A stretch of 12,869 nt of DNA from Candidatus Eiseniibacteriota bacterium (GTDB taxonomy: Bacteria; Eisenbacteria; RBG-16-71-46; JAGVPR01). This document shows, one piece after another, positions 1-7,600 of this stretch. Position numbers and translations under genes: made by a program. Location: positions 1 through 12,869 of the forward strand of contig JAGVPR010000143.1 in the NCBI GenBank assembly GCA_020052115.1. The letters run 5' to 3'. Each line of letters begins with the position of its first letter. Position 1 is the stretch's first letter. A model generated the notes under the pieces. That model had not been told where the DNA came from and searched no databases. It worked only from the letters and a program-made list of their open reading frames with translations.

Positions 1-525
1 GGCTGCGGCCCCGTGGGCCTGCTCGCGGTGGCCGTCGCGCGCGTGTCGGGGGCCTCTCCCATCATCGCCACCGACGTCATTGATTACCGGCTCGACCTGG
101 CCAAGCGCCTGGGTGCGGACGTCGTCGTCAACCCCCGCCGCCAGGATGTCGTGCGCGAGGTGATGGGCGCGACGGGCGGCGCCGGCGCCGAAGTCATCCT
201 CGAGATGTCGGGCAATGCGCAGGCGCTTCGCGACGGCCTTCAGGCGCTGGCGCTCGGCGGGCGCGTTTCGCTGCTCGGCGTGTTCGACAAGGATGTTCCG
301 CTCGACCTCACGCGCCAGGTCGTCTTCAAGAAGGCGCGACTCTATGGAATCTACGGGCGGCGCATCTTCGAAACGTGGCAGAAATCCGCGGCCCTCATCC
401 GCACGGGACGCCTCGACCTCGCGGCCGTCGTGACGCATCAACTCCCGCTGGCGGATTTCAGCAAGGCGGCCGAGCTGATGGAGAAGGGCGAGTGCGGCAA
501 GGTGGTTTTCCTCCCGGGAGACTAG
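1..525 (+). CDS. tdh: L-threonine 3-dehydrogenase, C-terminal part (5' end outside the window)
   Basis: NAD-dependent zinc-type medium-chain dehydrogenase that oxidises L-threonine to 2-amino-3-ketobutyrate in cytoplasmic threonine breakdown. The frame is open from base 1, so the gene is cut by the window edge; 174 residues are visible of a family length near 340. The visible part begins in the Rossmann glycine motif (GCGPVG, residues 1-6), followed by a beta strand ending in the NAD-ribose-binding Asp of ATDV. Next come EMSG, GGRVSLLG and the signature GIYGRRIFETWQK, which separates threonine dehydrogenases (E. coli Tdh has GIYGREMFETWYK) from other alcohol or sorbitol dehydrogenases. It ends with the family-typical SGKV-like GKVVF. 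The catalytic zinc ligands lie upstream and cannot be checked. It converges on the LVIVD-repeat gene, with 37 bp between the two stop codons. The partner ligase Kbl is not visible. The assignment is recall-based but the motif match is strong. Confidence 0.88.
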   Translation, partial: GCGPVGLLAVAVARVSGASPIIATDVIDYRLDLAKRLGADVVVNPRRQDVVREVMGATGGAGAEVILEMSGNAQALRDGLQALALGGRVSLLGVFDKDVPLDLTRQVVFKKARLYGIYGRRIFETWQKSAALIRTGRLDLAAVVTHQLPLADFSKAAELMEKGECGKVVFLPGD

Positions 526-542
526 GGAGCGCGGGTCTCCCG
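515..542 (+). terminator. Possible hairpin at the tdh stop codon
   Basis: A perfect 8-bp stem (CGGGAGAC at 515-522 against GTCTCCCG at 535-542) closes a 12-nt loop that holds the tdh stop codon. There is no T-tract afterwards, so it is not a classical intrinsic terminator. It lies between convergent genes, where a bidirectional terminator would be useful. This is weak evidence, and the GC-rich background makes such stems common. Confidence 0.3.
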
Positions 543-562
543 ATCACCTCGGGCCGGCGGGC

Positions 563-2731
563 TCATCGGCTCTTCAAGAGCCGGCGTGAGGCCGCGCCGT
601 GAGCCGTGCGGAGCCGGCAGAAATAGACGCCTGCCGCCACGGCCCTTCCTCGATCATCACACCCATCCCATGTTGCCAGGTGTTCTCCCGCTTCGAGCAC
701 GCGATCCAGGAGAAGTCGCACCGGCCGGCCCGACACATCGAAGATCCGGACCGTCGCGCGGCCATCGCGTCGAACCCTGAACGAGATCACCGTCCCGCCG
801 GGCCCGAAGGGACTGGGGCGGCTGCCGTCGAGGTCCGTGCCCATCGCGCCGCGGATTGCGATCGGCGAAGCCCCCACGACCCCGCACTGCGCCGGCAGCA
901 TCGTGAGTCCGGCCGAGCCGTCGGCGACACAGAGGACGTCGCCGGCCGCCGCGCACCACGCGCGGCCCGGAGTGGAAACGGCGCCGATCATCACGGGCGC
1001 CCCCGGCTCCGACAGGTCCATCACCTCCACGCCGGCGTCTCCGCACGCGACATAGGCGGTTCCGTCTGCGATCGAGACATCGCACGCGGCACCGGCGGTT
1101 GGCACATTCCCCGCGAGTTCCGGCGATGCGGGATCCGAGAAATCCACGACATGGAACCCGGAAGCGTGCGCCGCGACGAAAGCGCGCATGCCGGCCACAG
1201 CCAGGCCGACCGCGAGGTCCGGCGTCTCGACTGTCCCCACGATCGCGGGCGATGCGGGGCGGGAGACATCCACCACCACGAGGCCCGAGGATGACGCGGC
1301 AACGCAGGCGTACACCCCGGAAACCGCCACCGCACGGGCCCGGCCTGGCATGGCGACGGCCCCCACGACATGCGGCGCGGCCGCATCCGAGACATCAATG
1401 ACCCGCAAGTGCGAGCCGTCCACCAGGTACGCGATGCCTCCGGCGACGGCCACGCCCTCCGCGTAGCCCCCGGCGCAGACGCCGCCCACGATCTCCGGCG
1501 CTTCGGGATTCGAGACATCAATCACCTGAAGCCCGGCGCTTCCATCGGCCGCGTAAGCGCAGCGGCCCGAGACGACAACGTCCTCGGCGGTGCCCGGCGT
1601 GTCCACACGCCCCACGGCGGCCGCCGCGGACGGACATGAGATGTCCATCACCGCAAGGCCGCACGTGCCCTCCGCGACGAAGGCGAGGCCGCCGGAGAAC
1701 GCCACGCCGCGCGCCTCGCACGAAGTGGCGGCCCCGCCCAGTGTCGCGGGAGACGCAGGGTTCGAGATAGCGATCACATGAAGCCCCGCCCGGCCATCGG
1801 CGACGTAAGCGTAGGCGCCGGCGATCGCGACGCCTTCGGCCGTATCGGGCGTTTCGGCGCGCCCGATGAGCTTTGCGTGCTCCGGGTTCGAGATGTTGAT
1901 GACGAAAAGCCCCGCGCCCAGCCCGGCGACGAATGCGCACTCGCCGTCAGCCGTCACCCGCGTGCCCGGCGTCTCGACACGACCCATGACGAACGGCGAC
2001 CCAGGCTCGCCGATGTTGACCAGAACGAGTCCCGCGAGCCTGTCCGTGAGGCAGACGATCGAGCCCGCCGGCGCCACGCCGGCCGCATCGCTCCCGGCGG
2101 CGGCGACTCCCACGACAACCGGCGACTTCGGATGCGAGATGTCTATCACGAGGAGTCCCGCGCGGCCGCATGCCGCGTAAGCGTACGCGCCCTGGACCGC
2201 CACGCCCTGCGCGCCGGCGGGGGTGAGCAGTGTCGCGGCCACGAACGGGGCGCCCGTGTTCGTCACATCCAGAACGGCCAGGCCGGAATCCCCCACCGCC
2301 ACGAGGGCGAGTGTGCCCGAGACCGCGACATCGCAGGCTTCTCCGGCCAAATCCACGCAGGCTACGGCCACAGGCGAAACGGGGCTCGACAGGTCCGCGA
2401 CAACGAGCCCGGCGCCGGCGCATGCAATGAAGAGGCCGCTGCCCGAGACGGCGACGGCCCGCGCCTCGCCGGGGGTCTCGAGGCTCCCCACGATGACCGG
2501 CGCAGACGGCGAGGAGACATCAATCACCTGAACGCCCGCCGGGCCGTCGGCGACGTACGCGAACCGCCCGGCCGCGGCGACGCCGGATGCGTAGCCCGGC
2601 GTGTCGGCGCTCCCGAGGCGATGCATGTAGGCCGCGTAGTCAATGCAGTCCACACCCGCGGCCACCGAGGTCGAGACGGCGAAGGGAACAGCGAGTGCGG
2701 CTTGCAGAAAGTACCGTGGATGAGCACGCAT
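563..2731 (-). CDS. Secreted LVIVD-repeat beta-propeller protein with FlgD/Ig-like C-terminal domain
   Basis: Predicted exported 722-aa protein. Residues 1-25 look like a signal peptide (MRAHPR, a hydrophobic stretch, then VAA before GVD). From about residue 44 to 588 there are 13 tandem units of about 42 residues, each of the form TPG-x-A-x-x-VAV-x-G-x-x-AYVADG-x-AGL-x-VIDVS-x-P-x-x-P-x-VVG. A 14th unit, without its last strand, runs to about 618. This is the LVIVD repeat, which forms propeller blades. Unit 6 lacks 2 residues near its start and unit 10 lacks one. Residues 631-722 form a FlgD/Ig-like domain (SRPSPFGPGG, then VRIFDVSGRPV, W-x-G-x-DDRG, GVYF), used as a C-terminal module or sorting signal in FCB-group secreted proteins. 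The start is an ATG preceded by AAGGAGG at 2741-2747 with a 9-nt spacer. Its role is unknown; surface binding or adhesion is a guess. No catalytic motif was seen. Confidence 0.88.
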   Translation of the reverse strand: MRAHPRYFLQAALAVPFAVSTSVAAGVDCIDYAAYMHRLGSADTPGYASGVAAAGRFAYVADGPAGVQVIDVSSPSAPVIVGSLETPGEARAVAVSGSGLFIACAGAGLVVADLSSPVSPVAVACVDLAGEACDVAVSGTLALVAVGDSGLAVLDVTNTGAPFVAATLLTPAGAQGVAVQGAYAYAACGRAGLLVIDISHPKSPVVVGVAAAGSDAAGVAPAGSIVCLTDRLAGLVLVNIGEPGSPFVMGRVETPGTRVTADGECAFVAGLGAGLFVINISNPEHAKLIGRAETPDTAEGVAIAGAYAYVADGRAGLHVIAISNPASPATLGGAATSCEARGVAFSGGLAFVAEGTCGLAVMDISCPSAAAAVGRVDTPGTAEDVVVSGRCAYAADGSAGLQVIDVSNPEAPEIVGGVCAGGYAEGVAVAGGIAYLVDGSHLRVIDVSDAAAPHVVGAVAMPGRARAVAVSGVYACVAASSSGLVVVDVSRPASPAIVGTVETPDLAVGLAVAGMRAFVAAHASGFHVVDFSDPASPELAGNVPTAGAACDVSIADGTAYVACGDAGVEVMDLSEPGAPVMIGAVSTPGRAWCAAAGDVLCVADGSAGLTMLPAQCGVVGASPIAIRGAMGTDLDGSRPSPFGPGGTVISFRVRRDGRATVRIFDVSGRPVRLLLDRVLEAGEHLATWDGCDDRGRAVAAGVYFCRLRTAHGAASRRLLKSR
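686..2608 (-). repeat. Tandem ~126-bp coding repeats (13 full LVIVD units plus one partial)
   Basis: The coding sequence repeats with a period of about 126 bp. The most constant part encodes xVIDVSxPxxP, which shows on the + strand as a recurring GGATTCGAGA-like or GGCGAGGAGA-like block followed by CATCxATCAC. Units differ by substitutions throughout and by small in-frame losses: 6 bp in unit 6 and 3 bp in unit 10. They are therefore diverged duplications rather than a recent satellite expansion. Boundaries are approximate. Confidence 0.75.
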
Positions 2732-2806
2732 GCGACAGGTCCTCCTTCGAATCCAGAGGCCTGATGTGCATGCGAGAGGGAACGGCTGACGAGGCGGACA
2801 AGCGGG

Positions 2807-2836
2807 ATTCTAAGCGGCGGCGGTCTTCGCCCTCAA
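2807..2836 (-). promoter_or_regulatory. Possible sigma70-type promoter of the LVIVD-repeat gene
   Basis: Reading leftward, TTGAGG (2831-2836) and TAGAAT (2807-2812) are separated by 18 nt. They lie 76-105 nt upstream of the start codon, in the 176-bp gap after the nuclease gene. Four of six bases match the -35 consensus and five of six the -10 consensus. The gap shows no other feature. This suggests the LVIVD gene can be transcribed independently of the nuclease gene. Confidence 0.4.
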
Positions 2837-2907
2837 GCGCGAACGCGGGAGCGGGTCGAATCGCAGGATCGAGACCCACCTCGAGCGGTGAGCCGTGCCT
2901 CGCGTCC

Positions 2908-3564
2908 TCAGAACAGGTCGTGCCCGGCGCGCGTCGGCGGCGCCGCCGCCTCGACACGCTCGGGGCATTCTGACTTCGGGATGTCGCAGTAACGGCACTC
3001 GCCGGGGCTCGGCACCTTTCGCGCGGGCGGATCGCCGGAGACCCGCTCCATCATGTCGCGAAACTGCTTGCGGACCTTGTCGTCAATCTTCGCGGCGGGG
3101 ATCGAGAGGACCTGGCCGCTCCGGTAGCGAAGTTCCCCTTCCGGCGTGCGCTCTTTGCACGCGAAATGGGTGTGCGGCAGAACCAGCATGTAAACGAGAA
3201 CCTGAAACTGATCGGATGAGCGAGGCTTCCCGGTCTTGCAGTCAATGACCTTGAGGCCGCCTTCGCGCGAGATCGCCACGATGCCCGGCTTGCCGCCGAG
3301 CGTTGCGCCGTTCTTCCCCTCGAGGCGGAACGCATTCTGGTCCTCGATGTAGACTCCCCGCCCTTCCGCCGTGAGGGCGTCGGCGCACTCCTGCACCATC
3401 GCCCCGTGCTCGGATGAGTAGCGGGCCTGGTCGAAATCGCTGGGGATCTTCTCGTACTGGTTGTGCGCGCGGAACCACGCGGCCCAAAGGCAGTGCGAGT
3501 CCGCGGAGAGGAGCTTCGTGATCCAGGTCACCCACACGTAGGGGGCTTCTCGAGGCGTCGCCAC
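2908..3564 (-). CDS. Cas4/RecB-like PD-(D/E)XK nuclease with Fe-S cysteines, possibly inactivated
   Basis: 218-aa protein of the Cas4/Dna2-type PD-(D/E)XK nuclease superfamily. Visible landmarks are Cys25 (CLWAAWFRA, like the N-terminal CPRR-type cysteine of Cas4), His53 in SSEHGAMVQ, GGKPGIVAI (90-98), VIDCKTG with Asp108 and Lys110, the Q-x3-Y motif at Gln121/Tyr125, and a C-terminal C-x2-C-x6-C (190, 193, 200). The four cysteines fit the Fe-S cluster of this group. The position that normally carries the metal-binding Asp in G-x-P-D or G-x-x-D is Gly94 (codon GGC at 3283-3285), one transition away from GAC. Activity may therefore be lost or altered. The GTG start at 3564 follows GGAGG (3572-3576) with a 7-nt spacer. 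No cas1, cas2 or CRISPR array is nearby, so a CRISPR role is not supported. The gene lies 118 bp downstream of vapC on the same strand; the remnant of a phage or repair module is possible. Confidence 0.8.
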   Translation of the reverse strand: MATPREAPYVWVTWITKLLSADSHCLWAAWFRAHNQYEKIPSDFDQARYSSEHGAMVQECADALTAEGRGVYIEDQNAFRLEGKNGATLGGKPGIVAISREGGLKVIDCKTGKPRSSDQFQVLVYMLVLPHTHFACKERTPEGELRYRSGQVLSIPAAKIDDKVRKQFRDMMERVSGDPPARKVPSPGECRYCDIPKSECPERVEAAAPPTRAGHDLF

Positions 3565-3603
3565 GCAGTCACCTCCGTCCGAAGCCGGCGTAATCAGCGG
3601 GCC

Positions 3604-3624
3604 GGGCCGCCGCAGAGGCGGCCC
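3604..3624 (-). terminator. GC hairpin between vapC and the nuclease gene (second of two)
   Basis: A perfect 8-bp stem (GGGCCGCC 3604-3611 with GGCGGCCC 3617-3624) and a 5-nt loop, 59 nt after the vapC stop and 28 nt before the nuclease Shine-Dalgarno. There is no U-tract. It could terminate or attenuate vapBC transcription, or be GC-rich noise. Confidence 0.35.
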
Positions 3625-3643
3625 CAGACATGCTTCGCCCTAT

Positions 3644-3668
3644 CCGGGGCGCTCGAGGCCCGCCCCGG
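3644..3668 (-). terminator. GC hairpin just after the vapC stop
   Basis: A perfect 8-bp stem (CCGGGGCG 3644-3651 with CGCCCCGG 3661-3668) and a 9-nt loop, starting 14 nt after the vapC TAA. No U-tract follows. Together with the second hairpin 19 bp further on, it makes a plausible end to the vapBC transcript. Confidence 0.4.
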
Positions 3669-3682
3669 CCGGTGAATGCAGG

Positions 3683-4075
3683 TTAGCCCACGCCTCCACT
3701 ACGCCTCTGTTTCCGATACTCGACTCCTGGCCTGCCCTTGAAGTCGGCGTCCTGTGTCCACAGAACCGCGGCTTGGGCCCGCGCGGTTGCCAGAATGACG
3801 CTGTCCGCCATCGGCAGATGTTGCTCGGTGCTGAGTCGAGCGGCAGCGAGTGCCAGTGGCGCATCCAGATCGATCACGGTGCCCTGTTGCATGACAGCTA
3901 TCGCCTGTAACGCGGCCCCCTCATCGCGCTGCTGGAGGACGCGCTTGAATACTTCATAGAGGGCCAGAGACGGGACGAGGAGTTCGGACGTCTTCTCGAT
4001 GGCCGGAGCAAAGAACCCTGCGTTCGGGCCATTCGCGAAGTACTCGAGCCAAGCGCTGGAGTCGACCACGTTCAT
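3683..4075 (-). CDS. vapC: VapC-family PIN-domain toxin (RNase)
   Basis: 130-aa PIN-domain protein, predicted Mg2+-dependent endoribonuclease toxin of a type II toxin-antitoxin pair; known VapC toxins cut tRNA or rRNA. The acidic catalytic set is complete: Asp5 in VVDSSAWLEY, Glu41 in LALYEVFKR, Asp91 in MADSVILATAR and Asp109 in TQDADF. The length matches the family (about 125-140 aa). The ATG at 4073-4075 overlaps the antitoxin stop codon in an ATGA arrangement, so toxin translation is coupled to antitoxin translation. Target specificity cannot be read from the sequence. Confidence 0.92.
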   Translation of the reverse strand: MNVVDSSAWLEYFANGPNAGFFAPAIEKTSELLVPSLALYEVFKRVLQQRDEGAALQAIAVMQQGTVIDLDAPLALAAARLSTEQHLPMADSVILATARAQAAVLWTQDADFKGRPGVEYRKQRRSGGVG

Positions 4076-4278
4076 TCGCGGTCATCCTCCCGCGGAACTC
4101 GGGTGTCGATGCCCTTGAGAAAGCCACGCATGCGCTTGATCGGTCTCACCGGGATGAGTTCGATACGGTCGCCGTAAACCACGAGCTGAATCCTCTGTCC
4201 CGGCAACAGGCCGAGCTTCTTGCGGATCTCCTTCGGGATCACCACCTGGAACTTGGGTGAAACCGTTACGGCAGCCAT
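4072..4278 (-). CDS. vapB: AbrB/MazE/SpoVT-fold antitoxin (VapB)
   Basis: 68-aa antitoxin of the swapped-hairpin AbrB type. The DNA-binding half is VTVSPKFQVVIPKEIRKKLG (residues 4-23), followed by LLPGQRIQLVVYGDRIELIPV. The charged tail RMRGFLKGIDTRVPREDDRE is the likely VapC-binding segment. It binds and neutralises the toxin encoded immediately downstream and, as in related systems, should repress its own promoter. The ATG at 4276-4278 has GGAGG at 4283-4287 with a short 4-nt spacer, and the Shine-Dalgarno falls inside one arm of the inverted repeat described separately. The gene overlaps vapC by 4 nt. Confidence 0.92.
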   Translation of the reverse strand: MAAVTVSPKFQVVIPKEIRKKLGLLPGQRIQLVVYGDRIELIPVRPIKRMRGFLKGIDTRVPREDDRE

Positions 4279-4333
4279 GGATCCTCCATCGATAAGGCCT
4301 TCGTGCTACGCATATCGTATCGATGGATCATCC
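4279..4333. promoter_or_regulatory. Inverted-repeat operator candidate for VapB
   Basis: TCCATCGATA (4285-4294) and TATCGATGGA (4318-4327) are perfect inverted 10-mers. Extending to 16 bp per arm (4279-4294 and 4318-4333) gives 14 of 16 matches. Arm centres are 33 bp apart, close to three helical turns, so both face the same side of the helix. One arm covers the -10/spacer junction and the other the vapB ribosome-binding site. This is the expected geometry for autorepression by an AbrB-fold antitoxin. Confidence 0.65.
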
Positions 4334-4342
4334 GGCTGTCAA
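4314..4342 (-). promoter_or_regulatory. Near-consensus sigma70 promoter of vapBC
   Basis: Leftward TTGACA (4337-4342, perfect -35) and TACGAT (4314-4319, 4 of 6 against TATAAT) are separated by exactly 17 nt. Predicted transcription starts near 4307, giving a leader of about 28 nt before the vapB ATG. It is the best promoter match in the window. Confidence 0.75.
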
Positions 4343-4609
4343 GCCTGTCCATCCCGAAAACCTCAAGCGCCTCTGACTGACGAGTTCCAGCAGGCGCAGT
4401 TCCTCCGGTCCGTGTCATCTGTCGCACCGGATGGCTCCGAAGTCTTCAGCGGTGTGGGCTCTTCGGATGCCAACACATCTACGAATCCCGGTTGTCTCTC
4501 TACGCGACTTCTTCAGATCCCGTCTCTCGATGCAGATGGAGATCCTGGCCCCAGAATGAGGCCCCAAGCCGCGAGAGGCAACATCAGCTCTTCGCACGCG
4601 GCCAGCCAA
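4343..4609. other. Intergenic stretch between the kinase 3' end and vapBC, no gene seen
   Basis: About 270 bp between the vapBC promoter and the kinase stop codon. It is visibly less GC-rich than its surroundings. Short open frames exist on both strands, but none has a Shine-Dalgarno or a recognisable product. No clear terminator follows the kinase gene; the repeated GGCCCCA pair near 4548-4566 is a direct repeat, not a stem. Confidence 0.6.
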
Positions 4610-7600
4610 TCACTTTCCCCTGTGCCTCACCAGCCGACGGGGCGACTCGGTCGAGGTGATTCGCCGCAACGACCGCGCGTTCGAGTTTTCGGGAGGGACA
4701 GATTGTCCGGGCCGCCCGGGCAGCCGGCGAAGCGCGGAGCGATACTCCGCCGCGACTGCCTTCTCACCCCAGGCCTCGCGCTGCTTCGCCGTACGTTCCA
4801 GGGCATCCCGCGTGGCGATGAGCGGGTGATCCGGCGGGGAAAGAAGATCGTGGCAGCTTTCATCCAGGCAGGCGACTGCCTCTTCCTTCCTCCCTTGGGC
4901 GGCCAGGCATAGGCCGAGTTCGTTGAGGGTCAGCATGATCTCCCAGTGATCCGGCGGAAGGACCGCGCGCATCTCCTTCAGAGACTCCCGGAGCAAGGAA
5001 TCTGCCCCGCCCGGGCGCCCCTCGGCCACCAGGATGGAGGCGAGGGAGCGCTTCGTCGCCGCGACGGCCGGATGCCAGTCACGGAGCCACTTCAGGCGCA
5101 GGGCCAGCGCTTCGCGGCAGAGCCCCTCGGCCTCCGCCCATCGCCTGCATTCGATGTGAAGCAGCGCCAGGTCATGAAGGGCGTTGGCGACGGTGATGTG
5201 TTCCTCTCCATGCAACGTGCGAAGCATGTCGAGGGCCCGGTGAAAGGTCGATTCCGCCTCGGCATGCCTGCCGCGCATCTGGAGGAAAGCGGCACGGTTC
5301 CCCAAAGCCACTGCGATGTGGTCGTGCTTCTCTCCGTAAGCCCTCTGCGCCAGCCGGAGCGCTTCGTCGTTACCCGCCTCGGCCTCCGCGTACTGGCCCT
5401 GAGCCGCCAGGACGCGGTTCAGACAGAGGAGGGCTCCGATGACTTGCGGATGCTGCTCACCCAGAATCTTCCTGCTCGTGGAGAGGACTCCGCGGTGCAA
5501 CGTCTCGGCCTCCCCGAGAATCCCGATCGCCTCCAGGAATTCGGCATAGCTGCCCCTGGCGCTCGCCGTTCCTACGTGCTCCTCCCCGAACAGCTCCTCA
5601 TTCATCTCCGCCGATTCGCGCAGCAGGGGTTCCGCTTCGTCGTACTCGCCCTGGACCCTCAACAGCACACCCAGGTTCTGTAGGCTCTGGGCGACACCCG
5701 CGTTCGGGCCATCCGGGTAGAGCCCCCTTCGGATCGCCAGCGATTCCTTGACAAGGCGCTCGCAATCCTCGTATCGCCCCTGGGTGAAGTAGAACCAGGC
5801 GAGCTGGTTCAAGTTGATCGCCAGCTCCGGGTTCGTCTCCCCCGAGAACTCCCTTCTTCGTCTGACCGTTTCTTCCAGAATCGGCCCCGCCTCGGAGGGC
5901 CGGTTCTGCAGACAGACAAAGGAACCGAGATTGTTCATGCTGACCAGAATGCCCTCGACATCGCCCGATTCCTCGTGGATGGCAAGAGCGATGCGGGATA
6001 GGCTTTCCGCCCTCGCGTATTCGCCCCTTCGCCAGTGTAGGAAGGATTGGTTGTCCATCACCGATGCCACCTCGTTGTGTTCCTCGCCAAGCGTTCTTCG
6101 TAGAGTGACGAGAGCGGAGTCGAGCTGCTTCTCGGCGGCATCGCATTCATCGATGGCCATGTAGACGACCGCCAGCGTCTGCCGCACCGCCGCCTGCACC
6201 TCCGGTTCCTCTGCCAGGCTGCTGTCGATCCCGGCCCCGGCCGCGTCGACGACGTCCTTCACGGTCACATCCCTTCCGTGCGTCCTGGGATCCGCGGAGG
6301 CGAGCATCTCTTGCAGGAACTCGTTGATTCTCTCCGCCTTGCGCGCCTCCTTCTCCGCCCGCAGTCGCTCCCGCCGCTGACCCTCGTACATGAGGGACAT
6401 GGTGACGCTGGAAGCGGTCAGGAGGACGAACAACGCCGCCAGGAACGCGAAGGGCGCTTTGTGCCGGGCCACCAACTTCTTTAGCTGGTATGCCGTGCTC
6501 GGAGGGCGGGCGAGGATCGGGCGGGACGACAGGAACCGATCGATGTCGTCGGCGAGGGCGCCCGCGCTGGAGTACCGGCGATCTCTCTCCTTCTCGAGCG
6601 CTTTGAAGAGGATCGTCTCGATGTCCCGGTTGATCTGCCGCGGGCGCAATCCCGTCTGCCTGAATGACCTCGGCGGCTCTTCCAGGATAACGCGCGCCGC
6701 CTCCATGACGGGTCGTTCCCGGGTGTCGAACGGGAGGTCTCCCGTGAGGAGCTCATAGAGGATGACGCCGAGTGAGTAGACGTCGGTCCGCAGGTCCAGC
6801 GGTTGCCGATCGCCCCCGGCCTGTTCCGGACTCATGTAGTCCAGGGTCCCCACAAGTTGCCCTTCCTGGGTGAGGGCGGTCTTCTCGGCGGACGATTCCT
6901 GGGTGGCCTTGGCGATTCCCCAATCGATGATCTTGGGAAGGGGCAGTCCGTCCTGCTCGGTGACGAGTATGTTGGAAGGTTTGAGGTCCCGGTGGACAAT
7001 CCCCTTCCCATGGGCGTGCTGCACGGCTCGGCAGACCGTCCGGAAGAGGTCGAGCCGCTGCCGGGTAGCGAGATCTCTGTTCTCACAGTATTCGGTGAGC
7101 GGAAGGCCGCGCACCAACTCCATCACGAAGTACGGTTGTCCGTGCTCATCGGCCCCTGCGTCGAGCACCTTGGCGATGGACGGGTGGTCCATGCGGGCGA
7201 GGGTCTGTCTCTCCGCTTCGAACCGCGCCACCACCCGATCGGTGTCCATCCCCCGCTTGATCAGCTTGAGGGCCACCTCTCGGCGAATCGGCTCCATCTG
7301 CTCCGCCCGGTAGACAACCCCCATTCCCCCCTCGCCCAAGATGCCGCGGACCGCATAGGGGCCGATCCTTCCCGGAAGCGGCCTCCGCTCGCCCACCGGC
7401 GCCGCCGCGCCAAAGCGGCTCTCCAGTATCGAGGCCATTCCACCGGTCCGCATCACGTCCGGAGCCCGGTCGGGTCGATCGAGGAGGGATTCCACCTCTC
7501 TGCGAAGAGCGGGATCGCCCTGGCACGCCTCGTCGAGATAGGCTCCGCGGTCCGCCTCGGGCAGACATGGAACGGTGAGGAAGAGCTCCTTCAGCCGCGC

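Noticed and set aside
567..583. Six-bp stem CGGCTC/GAGCCG with loop TTCAA as a terminator for the convergent genes
   Set aside because: It lies inside the last codons of the LVIVD gene, is short, and has no T-tract.
1778..2764. 328-codon open frame on the + strand opposite the LVIVD gene
   Set aside because: It mirrors the repetitive GC-rich coding strand, is Arg/Asp-rich with no domain or ribosome-binding site, and the minus-strand frame has a clear signal peptide, repeats and C-terminal domain.
2908..3564. Reading the Cas4-like gene as evidence of a CRISPR-Cas system
   Set aside because: No repeat-spacer array and no cas1, cas2 or effector gene is visible anywhere in the window; stand-alone Cas4-like nucleases are common.
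4266..4418. 50-codon minus-strand frame upstream of and overlapping the vapB start
   Set aside because: It spans the vapBC promoter and operator, has no Shine-Dalgarno, and its product resembles nothing.
4548..4568. GGCCCCA...GGCCCCA near the kinase stop as a terminator stem
   Set aside because: The copies are in direct, not inverted, orientation, so no stable stem forms.
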